A stretch of 42,832 nt of DNA from Gardnerella coleohominis (GTDB lineage Bacteria > Actinomycetota > Actinomycetes > Actinomycetales > Bifidobacteriaceae), in NCBI RefSeq assembly GCF_002896555.1, contig NZ_MNLH01000009.1:15484-58315 (forward strand). The letters are read 5' to 3'. A model generated the notes under the pieces. The model saw nothing but the letters and a program-made list of their open reading frames with translations. It was not told the origin of the DNA and searched no databases. The position numbers and the translations under genes are program-made. Of the stretch, positions 1-8,766 are shown one piece after another (within the stretch, counting starts at the first letter, position 1; every line of letters starts with the position of its first letter).

Positions 1-217
1 GGGGGCACTATAGGCTTTTTTGATTTAAACATATGTTATTTGACTTCAAAAAAATTTTTAAATTGTTATAATAACCTAACAAAGATAGCTTGCGATTTTA
101 TAAATGTGCGCTATGAAAATTTTAAATTAGCGTTGTTGAAAATTTGCATTTTGCATGTCTATAGGCGGGCATGCGAATCTGCCTCTTTATCGGATCACTA
201 AGTGAAAGAAGTATATC
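1..217 (+). other. A+T-rich upstream region of the surface protein gene
   Basis: This stretch has no gene. A TATAAT hexamer lies at 67-72 and a TTGACT hexamer at 40-45, but the 21-bp gap between them is long for a sigma-70-type promoter, so only the -10 element is a reasonable candidate. A purine-rich stretch (GAAAGAAG, about 202-209) sits about 9 bases before the ATG at 218 and can serve as the ribosome binding site. Confidence 0.3.
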
Positions 218-3200
218 ATGGTATCAAAATCCAGAAAGCATGCGAATACTGTGAAGTTAGATGCTGTAGTAAGTAAAGCGATTGAAAAGGCTGTTGACGT
301 TCGCAAAGTGGCGGCGTTTACGGTTGGTGCCGCTGGCGTATTGGCTGGTGCGGCATTCGCTTTTGGCGCAACCCCGGCGATGGCGGCGGAGGATAGTGCT
401 GCGAATAAGACGAATTCAACTCAAGCTCCTGTGACTACTGATAAGAAGTCGGGTATTAAGCCTGATGCTAAGGAAGAAAAGAAGGAGCAGAGTTCCACTA
501 ATAAAGATTCTGGGCAGAAGACTGAAGCAAAGAAACAGACTGATAATAAAGCTGAATCTGACGAGAAAGAAGACGCTAATAAAGCTGAAGCAAAGAAGCA
601 GACTGAGAATAATACATTGGATAAGTCTGGCGAGACTAATCTTGAAAAGAAACTGGCTAACAGAACGAATGCTTCTACGCTGTCTGTAGCAAAGACTGAT
701 GATAACAAGTCTGATGGCACTAAGCATGTAGATAATAAGATTGGCGAGAAGGCTTCTACAGATAGCGCTTCTGTATCTAGTATCACTTCTGCGGAAACTA
801 ACACTCCTGTATCTAATATCGCTCCTGTAGAAAGTCCTGTAGAAACTAGCACTTATGCAGCTAGCAGCACCTCTGCGGAAACCCCTGCAAGTGCTACTGC
901 AAAAATTCCTGCAAACACAGTACCTCAGGGACAAGATCGCGCTGGCGACGAGCACAGTCCTAATGAGATAGCTTTTTCCAAAAAACTGCCAAATATTTAT
1001 GGTTGGGCAACTTCTAACAACACGTTTGACGAGAAGCTTGAAAAGCAAGAAATCGTGTACCATTTGCCAAAGAAGGATAATAAGCCGGTTGTACGCGTAG
1101 TAATTCTTCCAGATTCAAAAGATAGTATTAATACTGATGATCCTAGTGCTTACGAGAAAATCATCGAATTTGATTCTGAGCATGTAAAGGACAGGCGCCA
1201 AAGCTATTCTGGAATTTACGAGTTAAAAACGAATGAGTCTGACGGTAGCGTGGACTTGATTATGAAGCAGCCATTCAGGGATGGCGGCATATCTTCGGGT
1301 CAAGGTTATTGCGCAAACCGCTCAATCTTCTTGTATTACGATGAGAAGAATTTGCAGCATGACCAAACATCTAATAACTTCCGTGTTGCAACGCTTGTTC
1401 CGCCAAAAACAGCGGGATCAATCGTCTTAAAGTACAACGAGAGTTTGTCGGCAGATAAAGTACGAGAAGTTCTTCACAAAGCAGTAAATCTTCCTACTGA
1501 ACATAAGGCTGGTAGCACTGTAGCTGAGCAGCTTGTTGCTCAAAGTAAGTCAGCGGGTGTTGGTTTACGAGTTAATGAAAGCACTGTTAATAACACTCCA
1601 GATACGGTAGACGCAAAAATTCCGCAAGACATGGGTTCTTATGACGGAACTATGTTCGAAGCAATCAATAAGAAAAATGATAGTGGAGATTACTCATTTG
1701 GCGAGCGAAAGCTCAAAACGTATCTTGTAACAGATTTGGGAATGAAGTCTCCGGAAATACCTCTTACTGTAGTGCGCTATAGCACTCGCATTGAGAAGCC
1801 GGTTGTGGATACAGTTGATTTTAGCAAGCTTACAGAGGATCAAAAGACTCAAATCAGAAAGAATCTTGCAAAACTTAACGGCGTATCTACCGACAAAGTT
1901 ACGTTTGATAACAGTGGCACGGCAACAATCGACTTCGATGGCTTGAGCTCGCAAGATGATCCAAAGATTCCTTTGAGTGACTTAGTGCTTACAAGAGTTG
2001 CTACTAAGAATATTGCAATTCCAAGTGATTCTGAAAACTCGAAGGTTAAGGCTGTAGTTGTTGCTAATCCTTTGGGTTACTCGCAAGCTGAGTTGAAGCA
2101 AATCAAGAAGGCTATTTACGAAGCTAATAAAGACAATCAAGATCTTGGTTTGAGTGGAACAGACTATGAGAAGCAGATTTCACTTGGTTGGATTGAAGGT
2201 AATTTGCAAAACTCTGGTAAAAATAACCAGGGTATTTCAAACGGTCAGAGTGAAAATACTATTACTGTTACTATCAGAACCGATAAAGCATACGCTCAGT
2301 TTAAGTCCGACATTAAGAAGCATCAACTTACGCGTTTGATTGATTTGCGCAAGGATTACACGCTTAGCTGGGATGCTGATAAGAACAAGATTAATGGTCG
2401 CGCAAGCGATGAAGGTCTTGCTTGGATGGAAGATGGCAAGACTCTGGTTTACCGTTACGATCCAGATAAAGGCGAACAAATCAATACGCAAGCCGTACTT
2501 AATTTATTGAAAGCTACCGTAAAGTCTGATGTGAAGGCTGATAACCCACAATTGCGAGATAATCTTCTTGGCACTGAGATTACTACTGTTAAGCGAGAAG
2601 GTTTGAAAGGACAAACTACACGTAGCCACAGGTCTTACACTGTTGACGACAAGGGAGAGCCAATTGGTGTTCTAAACCTTGTTAAGCTCAATGGTGGCGG
2701 TTATGGTGGCTTTGCAAAGCCTGTTGATAACTCCGACAAGAAGATGGGTGACGAGCAGTCAAGTGTAAATAAATTTACATTTGATACTGAAAGTAAAGCG
2801 GTTGAAGTTGCTGGCAAGAATGGCAAGTGCATGATTGGGCGCTTGTTCATTGAGCCTTATAGCTTGTATTACTACAACTACGTGTATGGTGAGAACAAGT
2901 ATAATTTGCGCAATACTCCTAAGGGTATCAACGTTGTGTTTGTACCGCAGACGAAGAATAAGACAAGTGATTTGAAAGGTTCGATTGATAAGCATACGGT
3001 AACGAAGGATGACAAGAAGACTCCTACCGATTCTAAGTACTACAACGCGTCTGCTGATAAGAAAGATGCGTACGACAAGGCACTTGCTGCTGCCAAAGAA
3101 ACGCTTGAAAAAGTTGGTAACAAAACTGATGCTGATTTAAGTGAAGATCTTAAGGCTGAAGTTGATAACGTAACGATTAAGCTGGATAAGGCTCGTGAGG

Positions 3201-6200
3201 CTCTTGATGGTGACGCTACCAAGAAGGAAGAGCTGAAGAAGTCAATTGAAGCTAACGGTAAGGTTGCCGAAGGCGCTACTGCTGCAACACCTGGTACGGT
3301 AACTACTGACAAGTATAAGAACGTAAGCGACCCTGACTTTAAGGACGCTAACGGCAATGACGATACTAAGAAGAATGAGGCTGCCAAGAAAGCTAAGACA
3401 GATTATGATAACGCACTTTCTGAAGCTGAGAAAGTAAACAAGGACGAAAACGCCACCCAAAAGGCTGTTGACGATGCCAAGGCTAAGCTCGATGCTGCGC
3501 GTAAGGAGCTTGATAAGTACAGCACTAACAAAGACAAGCTGAATGCTGCCATCGCTGAGCATGGTAAGGTAAAGACTGGCGATGCGACGCAAACTGACCC
3601 AGCAGAGAAGCTCAAGACCGCCGACCCAACTTACCAGAACTCTAACGATACAGAGCGCAAGGCGTATGACGACGCTGTTAAGAAGGCAAACGATCTTTCT
3701 AAGGATCCAAACGCTTCTCAAAAAGATGTAAACAAAGCTATTGAGGATCTTAAGAAAGCTAAGGAAGCGCTCGACAAGAACGCAACCGACAAGGCTCCTC
3801 TTGATGCTGCGGTGCAGAAGAGCTTCGATAATCCGAAGCCGGACGATAAGTCGAAGCAGAGCGTGTTCTATAAGAACGCCGCCGCGAAGAAAGACACCGA
3901 CCCTGATGCTAAAAAGGCTGTTGAGGACTACGATAAAGCTTTGCAGAAAGCCAAGGATGTTCTTGGTGACAAGAACGCTACAAAGGCCGATGTAGAAAAG
4001 GCTAAGAAAGATCTTGAAGACGCTGAAGCAGCACTTCATGCTGATAAGTATCAGACAAAAGTAACTGATTTAGCTGAAGCTATTGCAGATAATGTAAGCG
4101 GTTACCTGATGCCTGCGTACTTCAACGCCTTTGATGAAGCGCAAGCTAAGGGCAAAGATTCTCAAGCCGCAAAAGACTTCAAAGCCTACAACGACGCTTA
4201 TCACGCTGCAAAAGACTTGCTTAAGGATATTAAGAAGCCAAATAGCACAGTAACGCAAGATCAGGCTGATGAGGTTAAGAAACAGCTTGTTGAAGCCCGT
4301 AAGGCAATCGATAAGTATGCAACAGACACCAGCAAGATTTCGGCGGCGCTGCTTCACAGCTTGGCCATTACTAATAGCCCAGCGTATCTAAATGCGTCTG
4401 CAAATACTGACCAGAATTCTGAAGAAGCTAAGGCAAAGAAAGCATACGATGATGCGCTTGATGCTTTGCAAAAAGCATTCAATGATGAGATGCCTCAAGA
4501 TACGGTCGATGGCAAGCCTGGTAGTCAAGTAATCTCGACTGACAAAGTGCCTGACAAGGATGGAGACACAAATAGTGCGAGCTACCTTGACGGCATCCAG
4601 TCCCACGCTAAGGGTCAGCCTTTGAATAGGGATGTGCCAAAGCTACTTGCAGATCTTAACAAAGCTGTGGCAGATTTGAATAAGTTTGCAACTAAGACTG
4701 ATAAGCTGCAGGAATCCATCAACAAGGATACCGATACTCAGCACGATCCAGCGTATAAGAACACAAAGGATCCGCACAAGCTGGGCGATAACGGCCAGGA
4801 AGATACTTCTGGATACGCTGATATCGAGAAAAAGGCTAAAGACTACGACGATGCGCTTACTGAGGCTAAGAAGCTCTTGACGGATCCAACCGCTACCCAG
4901 GCGCAGGTGGATGCGGCTCTTAAGAAGCTCGACGATGCTCGCGATGCTCTTAAGGCTCAAGATACCAACGTTGAAGCACTGAAGAAGAGTGTTGAAAAGC
5001 ACGGTAAAGAGGCCAGTGGTACTGAGAAAGCTACCGAAGGTACTGTTACTTCTGATGCGTATCGCAATGCGTCTGATCCTCACTTCTTAACTCCTGATGG
5101 CAAGCCTGATGAACAGAAGAACAAGCAAGCCAAGAAAGCTAAGGCCGATTACGACAAGGCGTTGGCCGAGGCTCAGGAGTTGATCTCAAAGCACGATGAT
5201 GCTAATACGCCTCTCGACGCTAAGCCAACTCAGAAGCAGATTGACGATGCTTTGACAGAGCTAAATAAGAAGCGTGAAGCCCTTGATGCCTACAAGACCG
5301 ACACTTCTAAGTTGAGCACTGAGGCGGATTTGTCTAAGGCGGATACTGAAGGTGCTTCTATAGAGGGCAAGTTCGAGAACACTCCAGAGTTCAAGAATGC
5401 CGACGCCAAGAAGGGCGAAGGCAACACGGATAATGACGATGTCGATGCCTATAAGAAGGCTTTGAAGGCTGCTCGTGATTTACTCGCTAAGAAAGACGCT
5501 ACTAATCTCAGTGATCACCCAACTCAGAAGCAGATTGATGATGCTCTCGAAACGTTGAAGAAGGCAAAGAAGCAGATTGAAGACAACTACAAGACGGATA
5601 CTTCGAAGCTTGAAGAAGCTAAGAAGTATGCGAATGGTGACTTCAAGAAGACTCCTGAGTATAAGAATGCTACTGCAATAAAGAATGACAATACCAACGC
5701 AAAGCATGAACAAGCTGGTAAGGATTTGGAGGGTACTGATCAGAATCCTGGCTTAAGCAAGCTTGTTGAAAAAATTGCTACAAAACTGCAGGATACTAGT
5801 AAGCTTACTCAGAAGGAAGTCGATGATGCGCTTGAAGCTTTGCAAAAGGCCATGGACAAAGTTACCGACGGCTATAAGACTGATGTTGACCCTCTTCAAA
5901 AGGAGGTTGGCGACAAAACTCAAGACAACAATCCTGTAACACCTCCATTCGAGGAGTCAATTCCGTACAAGAATGCTCTGTATAAGAAGCAATCCGAAAC
6001 TGGTACTGATGCAACGGCTGATACTTCTGCCACCAAGAAGCTTCAAGATTATAACGATAAGTTTGAAGCAGCGAAGAAGATTATTGATCAGGTGAAGAAC
6101 CCAGATCCGAATGCTGATCCAGATAAAAAGCCAACTAATGCTGATGTTAAGACAGCTTTGGAAGCCTTGCAAAAAGCAAAGAAAGCTATCAAAGATTCCT

Positions 6201-7732
6201 TTACGACCAGTGCTAAGGATTTGAAGACTGAGGCAGATAAGTCTAAGGAAGATGGTGAAGGTGCTTCTATAGATGGCAAGTTTGAGAATACTACAGAGTT
6301 CAAGAACGCTGATTCTAAGAAGACTGATGACGGCAAGGATAATGCTGACATCACTGCTTATAGGGATGCGTTGAAGAAAGCTAGGGCTTTGCTTGAAAAG
6401 TTCGGTAATGATAATAAACCAAAGTCTGATCTAACTGACGTTCCATCTCAGAAGGAAGTTGACGAGGCTCTTCAGAAGCTGAAGGAAATTAAGGACAAGA
6501 TTACTGCTGACTACAAGACGAGTCCTACTGAGCTTCAGCAAGAAGTTGACAAGTCGAAGGATGGAAATAAAGACACCAGAGATGACGTGTTCGAGAACAC
6601 TCCTGCGTTCAAGAACGCGACTGCTAAGGGCGATGAAGCTTCTAAGAAGGCACTCGAAGAATACAACGACAAGCTCGAGAAAGCCAAGAAGCTCCTCGGT
6701 GCCTTCAATCGCAATGATGGCAGTGTAAAAACTCAACTTCCAGATGGTATGGAAAAGGCTCCAACCCAAAAAGAGCTTTATGATGCTCTAGATGCATTGC
6801 AAGCCGCTAAGAAGAAGATTACTGACGAGTACAGCACGGTCAAGTATGATTTGCGTCAAGAGGCTGGTAAGGATTCTGACTTCACTAAGTCTCCTGAGTA
6901 TCAGAATGCTCAAGCTAAGGGTGATGACGCGTCTAAGCAGGCTCTTGACGAGTACAAGAACGCGCTTGACGAAGCTAATTCTGTGCTTGATGATCCTAAC
7001 GCAACTCAGGCTCAGGTAGACGAGGCTTTGAAGAAGCTTCAAGAGGCTAAGGCCAAGCTTAGGTCTGAGAATGGCACGGATAAGTCTAAGCTTCAGACTG
7101 AGGCTGATGATGATGCTAAGTTCCGTAAGTCTTTGTACTTCATTATTGGCAAACGCGACGATATTGAAGCATACAACACTGCTTTGGCTGAGGCTAACAG
7201 AGTTCTTAACGATCCAACAGCTACTCAGGCTCAGGTTGATGAGGCTTTGAAGAAGCTTCAGGCTGCTAAGTATAAGCTTAATCATCCGTTTGGCGCTGGC
7301 AGTGGTAGCGGAATCGGTAGCGGCTATGACACCGATGCTGATGCTGGGGATGGTTTTGATACTAGTGCTTCTCAGAGTGCTTCGGTTGATAAGTCTGCTT
7401 TGCAAGTCGAAGTTAATAATTCTGAAGCGGATTCTTCTGCTGCGTCTAAGTCGAATAATGCTGCTGCTAAAGCTTACGTGAGTGCTTTGGCCGAGGCTAA
7501 CAGTGTGCTTAACGATCCTAATGCAACTCAGGCTCAGGTTGATGAGGCTTTGAGGAATCTTAAGGCTGCTAAGGCTGCGTTGCTTAATAGTTTGCGTGGT
7601 GCTTCTGGTAATGCTGGTGGTCTTGCTAATACTGGTGCTGAGACTTCAATGTTTGCGAGCATTGCTGCAATCTTCGCTGGCTTTGGTGTTGCGGGCGTAG
7701 CGTCTCGCCGTCGCAAGCACTCCAACGAGTAA
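218..7732 (+). CDS. Giant sortase-anchored surface protein with FIVAR-type repeats
   Basis: The 2504-residue product is predicted to be covalently attached to the cell wall. Residues 1-56 form a long signal peptide with a hydrophobic core and probable cleavage after AMA. Residues 60-210 are Lys/Thr/Ser/Glu-rich low complexity. Residues 210-925 look globular and match nothing I recognise. From about 930 to 2440 there are many degenerate helical repeats of about 70-110 residues, each with a core like ATQAQVDEALKKLQEAKAKL, characteristic of FIVAR domains. Residues 2440-2465 are Gly/Ser/Ala-rich. The C-terminus has a sorting signal: LANTG near 2468, a hydrophobic stretch and an RRRK tail. The motif has Ala where the classical LPxTG has Pro. 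FIVAR proteins of Gram-positive bacteria often act in adhesion or biofilm; that role is inferred here. The gene stands alone and ends at a strong terminator. Confidence 0.9.
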   Translation: MVSKSRKHANTVKLDAVVSKAIEKAVDVRKVAAFTVGAAGVLAGAAFAFGATPAMAAEDSAANKTNSTQAPVTTDKKSGIKPDAKEEKKEQSSTNKDSGQKTEAKKQTDNKAESDEKEDANKAEAKKQTENNTLDKSGETNLEKKLANRTNASTLSVAKTDDNKSDGTKHVDNKIGEKASTDSASVSSITSAETNTPVSNIAPVESPVETSTYAASSTSAETPASATAKIPANTVPQGQDRAGDEHSPNEIAFSKKLPNIYGWATSNNTFDEKLEKQEIVYHLPKKDNKPVVRVVILPDSKDSINTDDPSAYEKIIEFDSEHVKDRRQSYSGIYELKTNESDGSVDLIMKQPFRDGGISSGQGYCANRSIFLYYDEKNLQHDQTSNNFRVATLVPPKTAGSIVLKYNESLSADKVREVLHKAVNLPTEHKAGSTVAEQLVAQSKSAGVGLRVNESTVNNTPDTVDAKIPQDMGSYDGTMFEAINKKNDSGDYSFGERKLKTYLVTDLGMKSPEIPLTVVRYSTRIEKPVVDTVDFSKLTEDQKTQIRKNLAKLNGVSTDKVTFDNSGTATIDFDGLSSQDDPKIPLSDLVLTRVATKNIAIPSDSENSKVKAVVVANPLGYSQAELKQIKKAIYEANKDNQDLGLSGTDYEKQISLGWIEGNLQNSGKNNQGISNGQSENTITVTIRTDKAYAQFKSDIKKHQLTRLIDLRKDYTLSWDADKNKINGRASDEGLAWMEDGKTLVYRYDPDKGEQINTQAVLNLLKATVKSDVKADNPQLRDNLLGTEITTVKREGLKGQTTRSHRSYTVDDKGEPIGVLNLVKLNGGGYGGFAKPVDNSDKKMGDEQSSVNKFTFDTESKAVEVAGKNGKCMIGRLFIEPYSLYYYNYVYGENKYNLRNTPKGINVVFVPQTKNKTSDLKGSIDKHTVTKDDKKTPTDSKYYNASADKKDAYDKALAAAKETLEKVGNKTDADLSEDLKAEVDNVTIKLDKAREALDGDATKKEELKKSIEANGKVAEGATAATPGTVTTDKYKNVSDPDFKDANGNDDTKKNEAAKKAKTDYDNALSEAEKVNKDENATQKAVDDAKAKLDAARKELDKYSTNKDKLNAAIAEHGKVKTGDATQTDPAEKLKTADPTYQNSNDTERKAYDDAVKKANDLSKDPNASQKDVNKAIEDLKKAKEALDKNATDKAPLDAAVQKSFDNPKPDDKSKQSVFYKNAAAKKDTDPDAKKAVEDYDKALQKAKDVLGDKNATKADVEKAKKDLEDAEAALHADKYQTKVTDLAEAIADNVSGYLMPAYFNAFDEAQAKGKDSQAAKDFKAYNDAYHAAKDLLKDIKKPNSTVTQDQADEVKKQLVEARKAIDKYATDTSKISAALLHSLAITNSPAYLNASANTDQNSEEAKAKKAYDDALDALQKAFNDEMPQDTVDGKPGSQVISTDKVPDKDGDTNSASYLDGIQSHAKGQPLNRDVPKLLADLNKAVADLNKFATKTDKLQESINKDTDTQHDPAYKNTKDPHKLGDNGQEDTSGYADIEKKAKDYDDALTEAKKLLTDPTATQAQVDAALKKLDDARDALKAQDTNVEALKKSVEKHGKEASGTEKATEGTVTSDAYRNASDPHFLTPDGKPDEQKNKQAKKAKADYDKALAEAQELISKHDDANTPLDAKPTQKQIDDALTELNKKREALDAYKTDTSKLSTEADLSKADTEGASIEGKFENTPEFKNADAKKGEGNTDNDDVDAYKKALKAARDLLAKKDATNLSDHPTQKQIDDALETLKKAKKQIEDNYKTDTSKLEEAKKYANGDFKKTPEYKNATAIKNDNTNAKHEQAGKDLEGTDQNPGLSKLVEKIATKLQDTSKLTQKEVDDALEALQKAMDKVTDGYKTDVDPLQKEVGDKTQDNNPVTPPFEESIPYKNALYKKQSETGTDATADTSATKKLQDYNDKFEAAKKIIDQVKNPDPNADPDKKPTNADVKTALEALQKAKKAIKDSFTTSAKDLKTEADKSKEDGEGASIDGKFENTTEFKNADSKKTDDGKDNADITAYRDALKKARALLEKFGNDNKPKSDLTDVPSQKEVDEALQKLKEIKDKITADYKTSPTELQQEVDKSKDGNKDTRDDVFENTPAFKNATAKGDEASKKALEEYNDKLEKAKKLLGAFNRNDGSVKTQLPDGMEKAPTQKELYDALDALQAAKKKITDEYSTVKYDLRQEAGKDSDFTKSPEYQNAQAKGDDASKQALDEYKNALDEANSVLDDPNATQAQVDEALKKLQEAKAKLRSENGTDKSKLQTEADDDAKFRKSLYFIIGKRDDIEAYNTALAEANRVLNDPTATQAQVDEALKKLQAAKYKLNHPFGAGSGSGIGSGYDTDADAGDGFDTSASQSASVDKSALQVEVNNSEADSSAASKSNNAAAKAYVSALAEANSVLNDPNATQAQVDEALRNLKAAKAALLNSLRGASGNAGGLANTGAETSMFASIAAIFAGFGVAGVASRRRKHSNE
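3010..7585 (+). repeat. Coding FIVAR-type repeats, near-identical at DNA level near the 3' end
   Basis: The encoded repeat core recurs throughout this part of the surface gene. The last copies are close at the DNA level: the segments around 6991-7060, 7209-7277 and 7513-7578 share blocks such as ACTCAGGCTCAGGT and GAGGCTTTGA. Longer paired units also occur, for example the parts around 3290-3420 and 5035-5160 (GTVT...Y.N.SDP.F) and those around 5340-5410 and 6250-6320 (EGASI.GKFENT.EFKNAD). Such similarity can let copies be gained or lost by recombination, so length may vary between strains. Confidence 0.75.
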
Positions 7733-7753
7733 GTTCTAACCTATATCTAAAAT

Positions 7754-7792
7754 CCCTCGCAGGTTATCTTTCGATAGTCCGCGAGGGTTTTT
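7754..7792 (+). terminator. Rho-independent terminator of the surface protein gene
   Basis: The arms CCCTCGC (7754-7760) and GCGAGGG (7781-7787) form a G+C-rich stem followed by TTTTT. It starts 21 bases after the stop codon and should end the monocistronic transcript. Confidence 0.9.
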
Positions 7793-7817
7793 CATATGCT
7801 TAATGCGATAGATTGCC

Positions 7818-8004
7818 GTGAGGAGTGGGTGTTGCTTGGTCGAGCAATATAAGAGTGGAGCGATTCTAAATAAATTCCCACATAATCCAATCCTATTGGG
7901 AATCAAAACTTAACTAAGAATTCAAACACTAGTAGCACAAGCATAAAAACTATGTACTGTACGAGAGCGTAACGTCTGCGAGACAAGTAACACCCACCCC
8001 TCAC
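7818..8004 (+). repeat. Structured 187-bp repeat, copy 1
   Basis: This is one of three copies of an element with 21-bp terminal inverted repeats (7818-7838 and 7984-8004; left end GTGAGGAGTGGG, right end CCCACCCCTCAC). Internal blocks such as GGTCGAGCAATATAAGAG, ACATAATCCAATCCTATTG and GAGAGCGTAACGTCTG are shared with 8174-8481 and, reverse-complemented, with 22079-22265. Copies 1 and 3 have the same length. Inner stems include TTGCT/AGCAA and TTCCCA/TGGGAA. I see no open reading frame of interest and no clear target-site duplication. It could be a MITE-like element or a structured RNA. Confidence 0.8.
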
Positions 8005-8173
8005 CTCCACAGCCATATCCTCGCTTGCGTTGAAAGCGCACTGTGCTTTCAACTTTGAGCTTCCCCGATTTTGTTTACTTATGTACCATCTAAGTCCACA
8101 AAATCAAGAACCCTTCCCCGATTTTGTTTATCGACACGCCCAACAAGTCCACAAAATCAAGAACAGGATGCCA
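8005..8173 (+). repeat. Hairpin cassette with two 53-bp direct repeats
   Basis: Next to copy 1 lies a hairpin (8029-8053; arms GTTGAAAGC and GCTTTCAAC, loop GCACTGT) that recurs inside copy 2. It is followed by two direct repeats of exactly 53 bp (8061-8113 and 8114-8166). Each has a conserved left part (TTCCCCGATTTTGTTTA), a conserved right part (AAGTCCACAAAATCAAGAAC) and a different middle. Within each, GATTTTGT can pair with ACAAAATC, so the variable part is the loop. Confidence 0.75.
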
Positions 8174-8481
8174 GTGAGGGATGGGTGTTGCTTGGTCGAG
8201 CAATATAAGAGTGGAGCGATTCTAAATAAATTTCCACATAATCCAATCCTATTGGGAATCAAAACTTAACTAAGAATCAACCACTAGTAGCACAAGCATA
8301 AAAACCATGTACATCACGAGAGCGTAACGTCTGTCCTCACGGCTAGTTGCCGCTCGGCTGAGCTTGCGTTGAAAGCGCACTGTGCTTTCAACTTTGAGCA
8401 AGCTCACGCTCCGAATTGCTTTTGCACACTACGTTCTAAGTGCAAAAGCAGGTCGTCGCGCTAGTAACACCAATCCCTCAC
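8174..8481 (+). repeat. Structured repeat, copy 2, interrupted by a hairpin cassette
   Basis: The copy begins GTGAGGGATGGGTG (8174) and ends ATCCCTCAC (8481). It follows copy 1 closely up to the block CGTAACGTCTG (about 8333). About 121 bp of extra hairpin DNA then precedes the right terminal repeat. The total is 308 bp against 187 bp for the other two copies. Confidence 0.75.
8334..8456 (+). repeat. Hairpin cassette inserted in repeat copy 2
   Basis: It holds two stem-loops. The first (8360-8405) has outer arms GAGCTTGC/GCAAGCTC, inner arms GTTGAAAGC/GCTTTCAAC and loop GCACTGT. The second (8417-8450) has arms TGCTTTTGCAC/GTGCAAAAGCA. The layout, starting with CCTCACGGC and followed by TCGGCTGA, a nested hairpin, then TCACGCT, matches the reverse complement of 21907-22026 although the stem sequences differ. 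Confidence 0.7.
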
Positions 8482-8677
8482 CGCCAGAGTCATACATTCG
8501 TTTGCGATTCGACATACAGAGTAAATTAACAGATTTTCTGTAAAAGTGTTAAAATGCTGAACGGTACTGTGATGAAATTCACATAGTTTCGTTACATCTA
8601 CCTGCAGCATTCGCATATTGCTAAGTTAGCAATATTACAATGTTCTGCATTTGTAATTCTTGAAGGTCAAGATTTAC

Positions 8678-8764
8678 AGATACGGGAGCTTGTTCTATAC
8701 AGGCTGAGAGGGCGGAAGCCGACCGTAAACCTGATGCGGGTAATGCCGCCGTAGGGAAGGAGTA
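8678..8764 (+). promoter_or_regulatory. TPP riboswitch (THI element) of thiO-S-G-F
   Basis: The conserved thi-box parts are present in order: ATACGGGAGCTT, GGCTGAGAGGGCGGAAGCC, ACCGTAAACCTGATGCGGGT, and AATGCCGCCGTAGGGAAGG. The final GGGAAGGAG is also the ribosome binding site for the ATG at 8767. Ligand binding is therefore expected to sequester the site and block translation. No separate terminator is visible between the aptamer and the gene. Confidence 0.95.
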
Positions 8765-8766
8765 TT

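Noticed and set aside
40..72. A full promoter TTGACT...TATAAT
   Set aside because: The gap of 21 bases is too long for confident pairing of the two hexamers, so it is kept only as a weak candidate.
3242..4039. Long minus-strand frame inside the surface protein gene
   Set aside because: It is a by-product of the repetitive, Lys/Ala/Asp-rich coding strand, without ribosome site; its hydrophobic look is the complement of charged codons.
8061..8166. A minimal CRISPR array made of the two 53-bp units
   Set aside because: Only two units, variable middle of about 15 bases and no cas genes in the window; a duplicated hairpin explains it better.
8030..8269. A 79-codon frame on the plus strand
   Set aside because: It runs through hairpin and repeat DNA, including both 53-bp units and part of repeat copy 2, and has no ribosome binding site or recognisable protein character.
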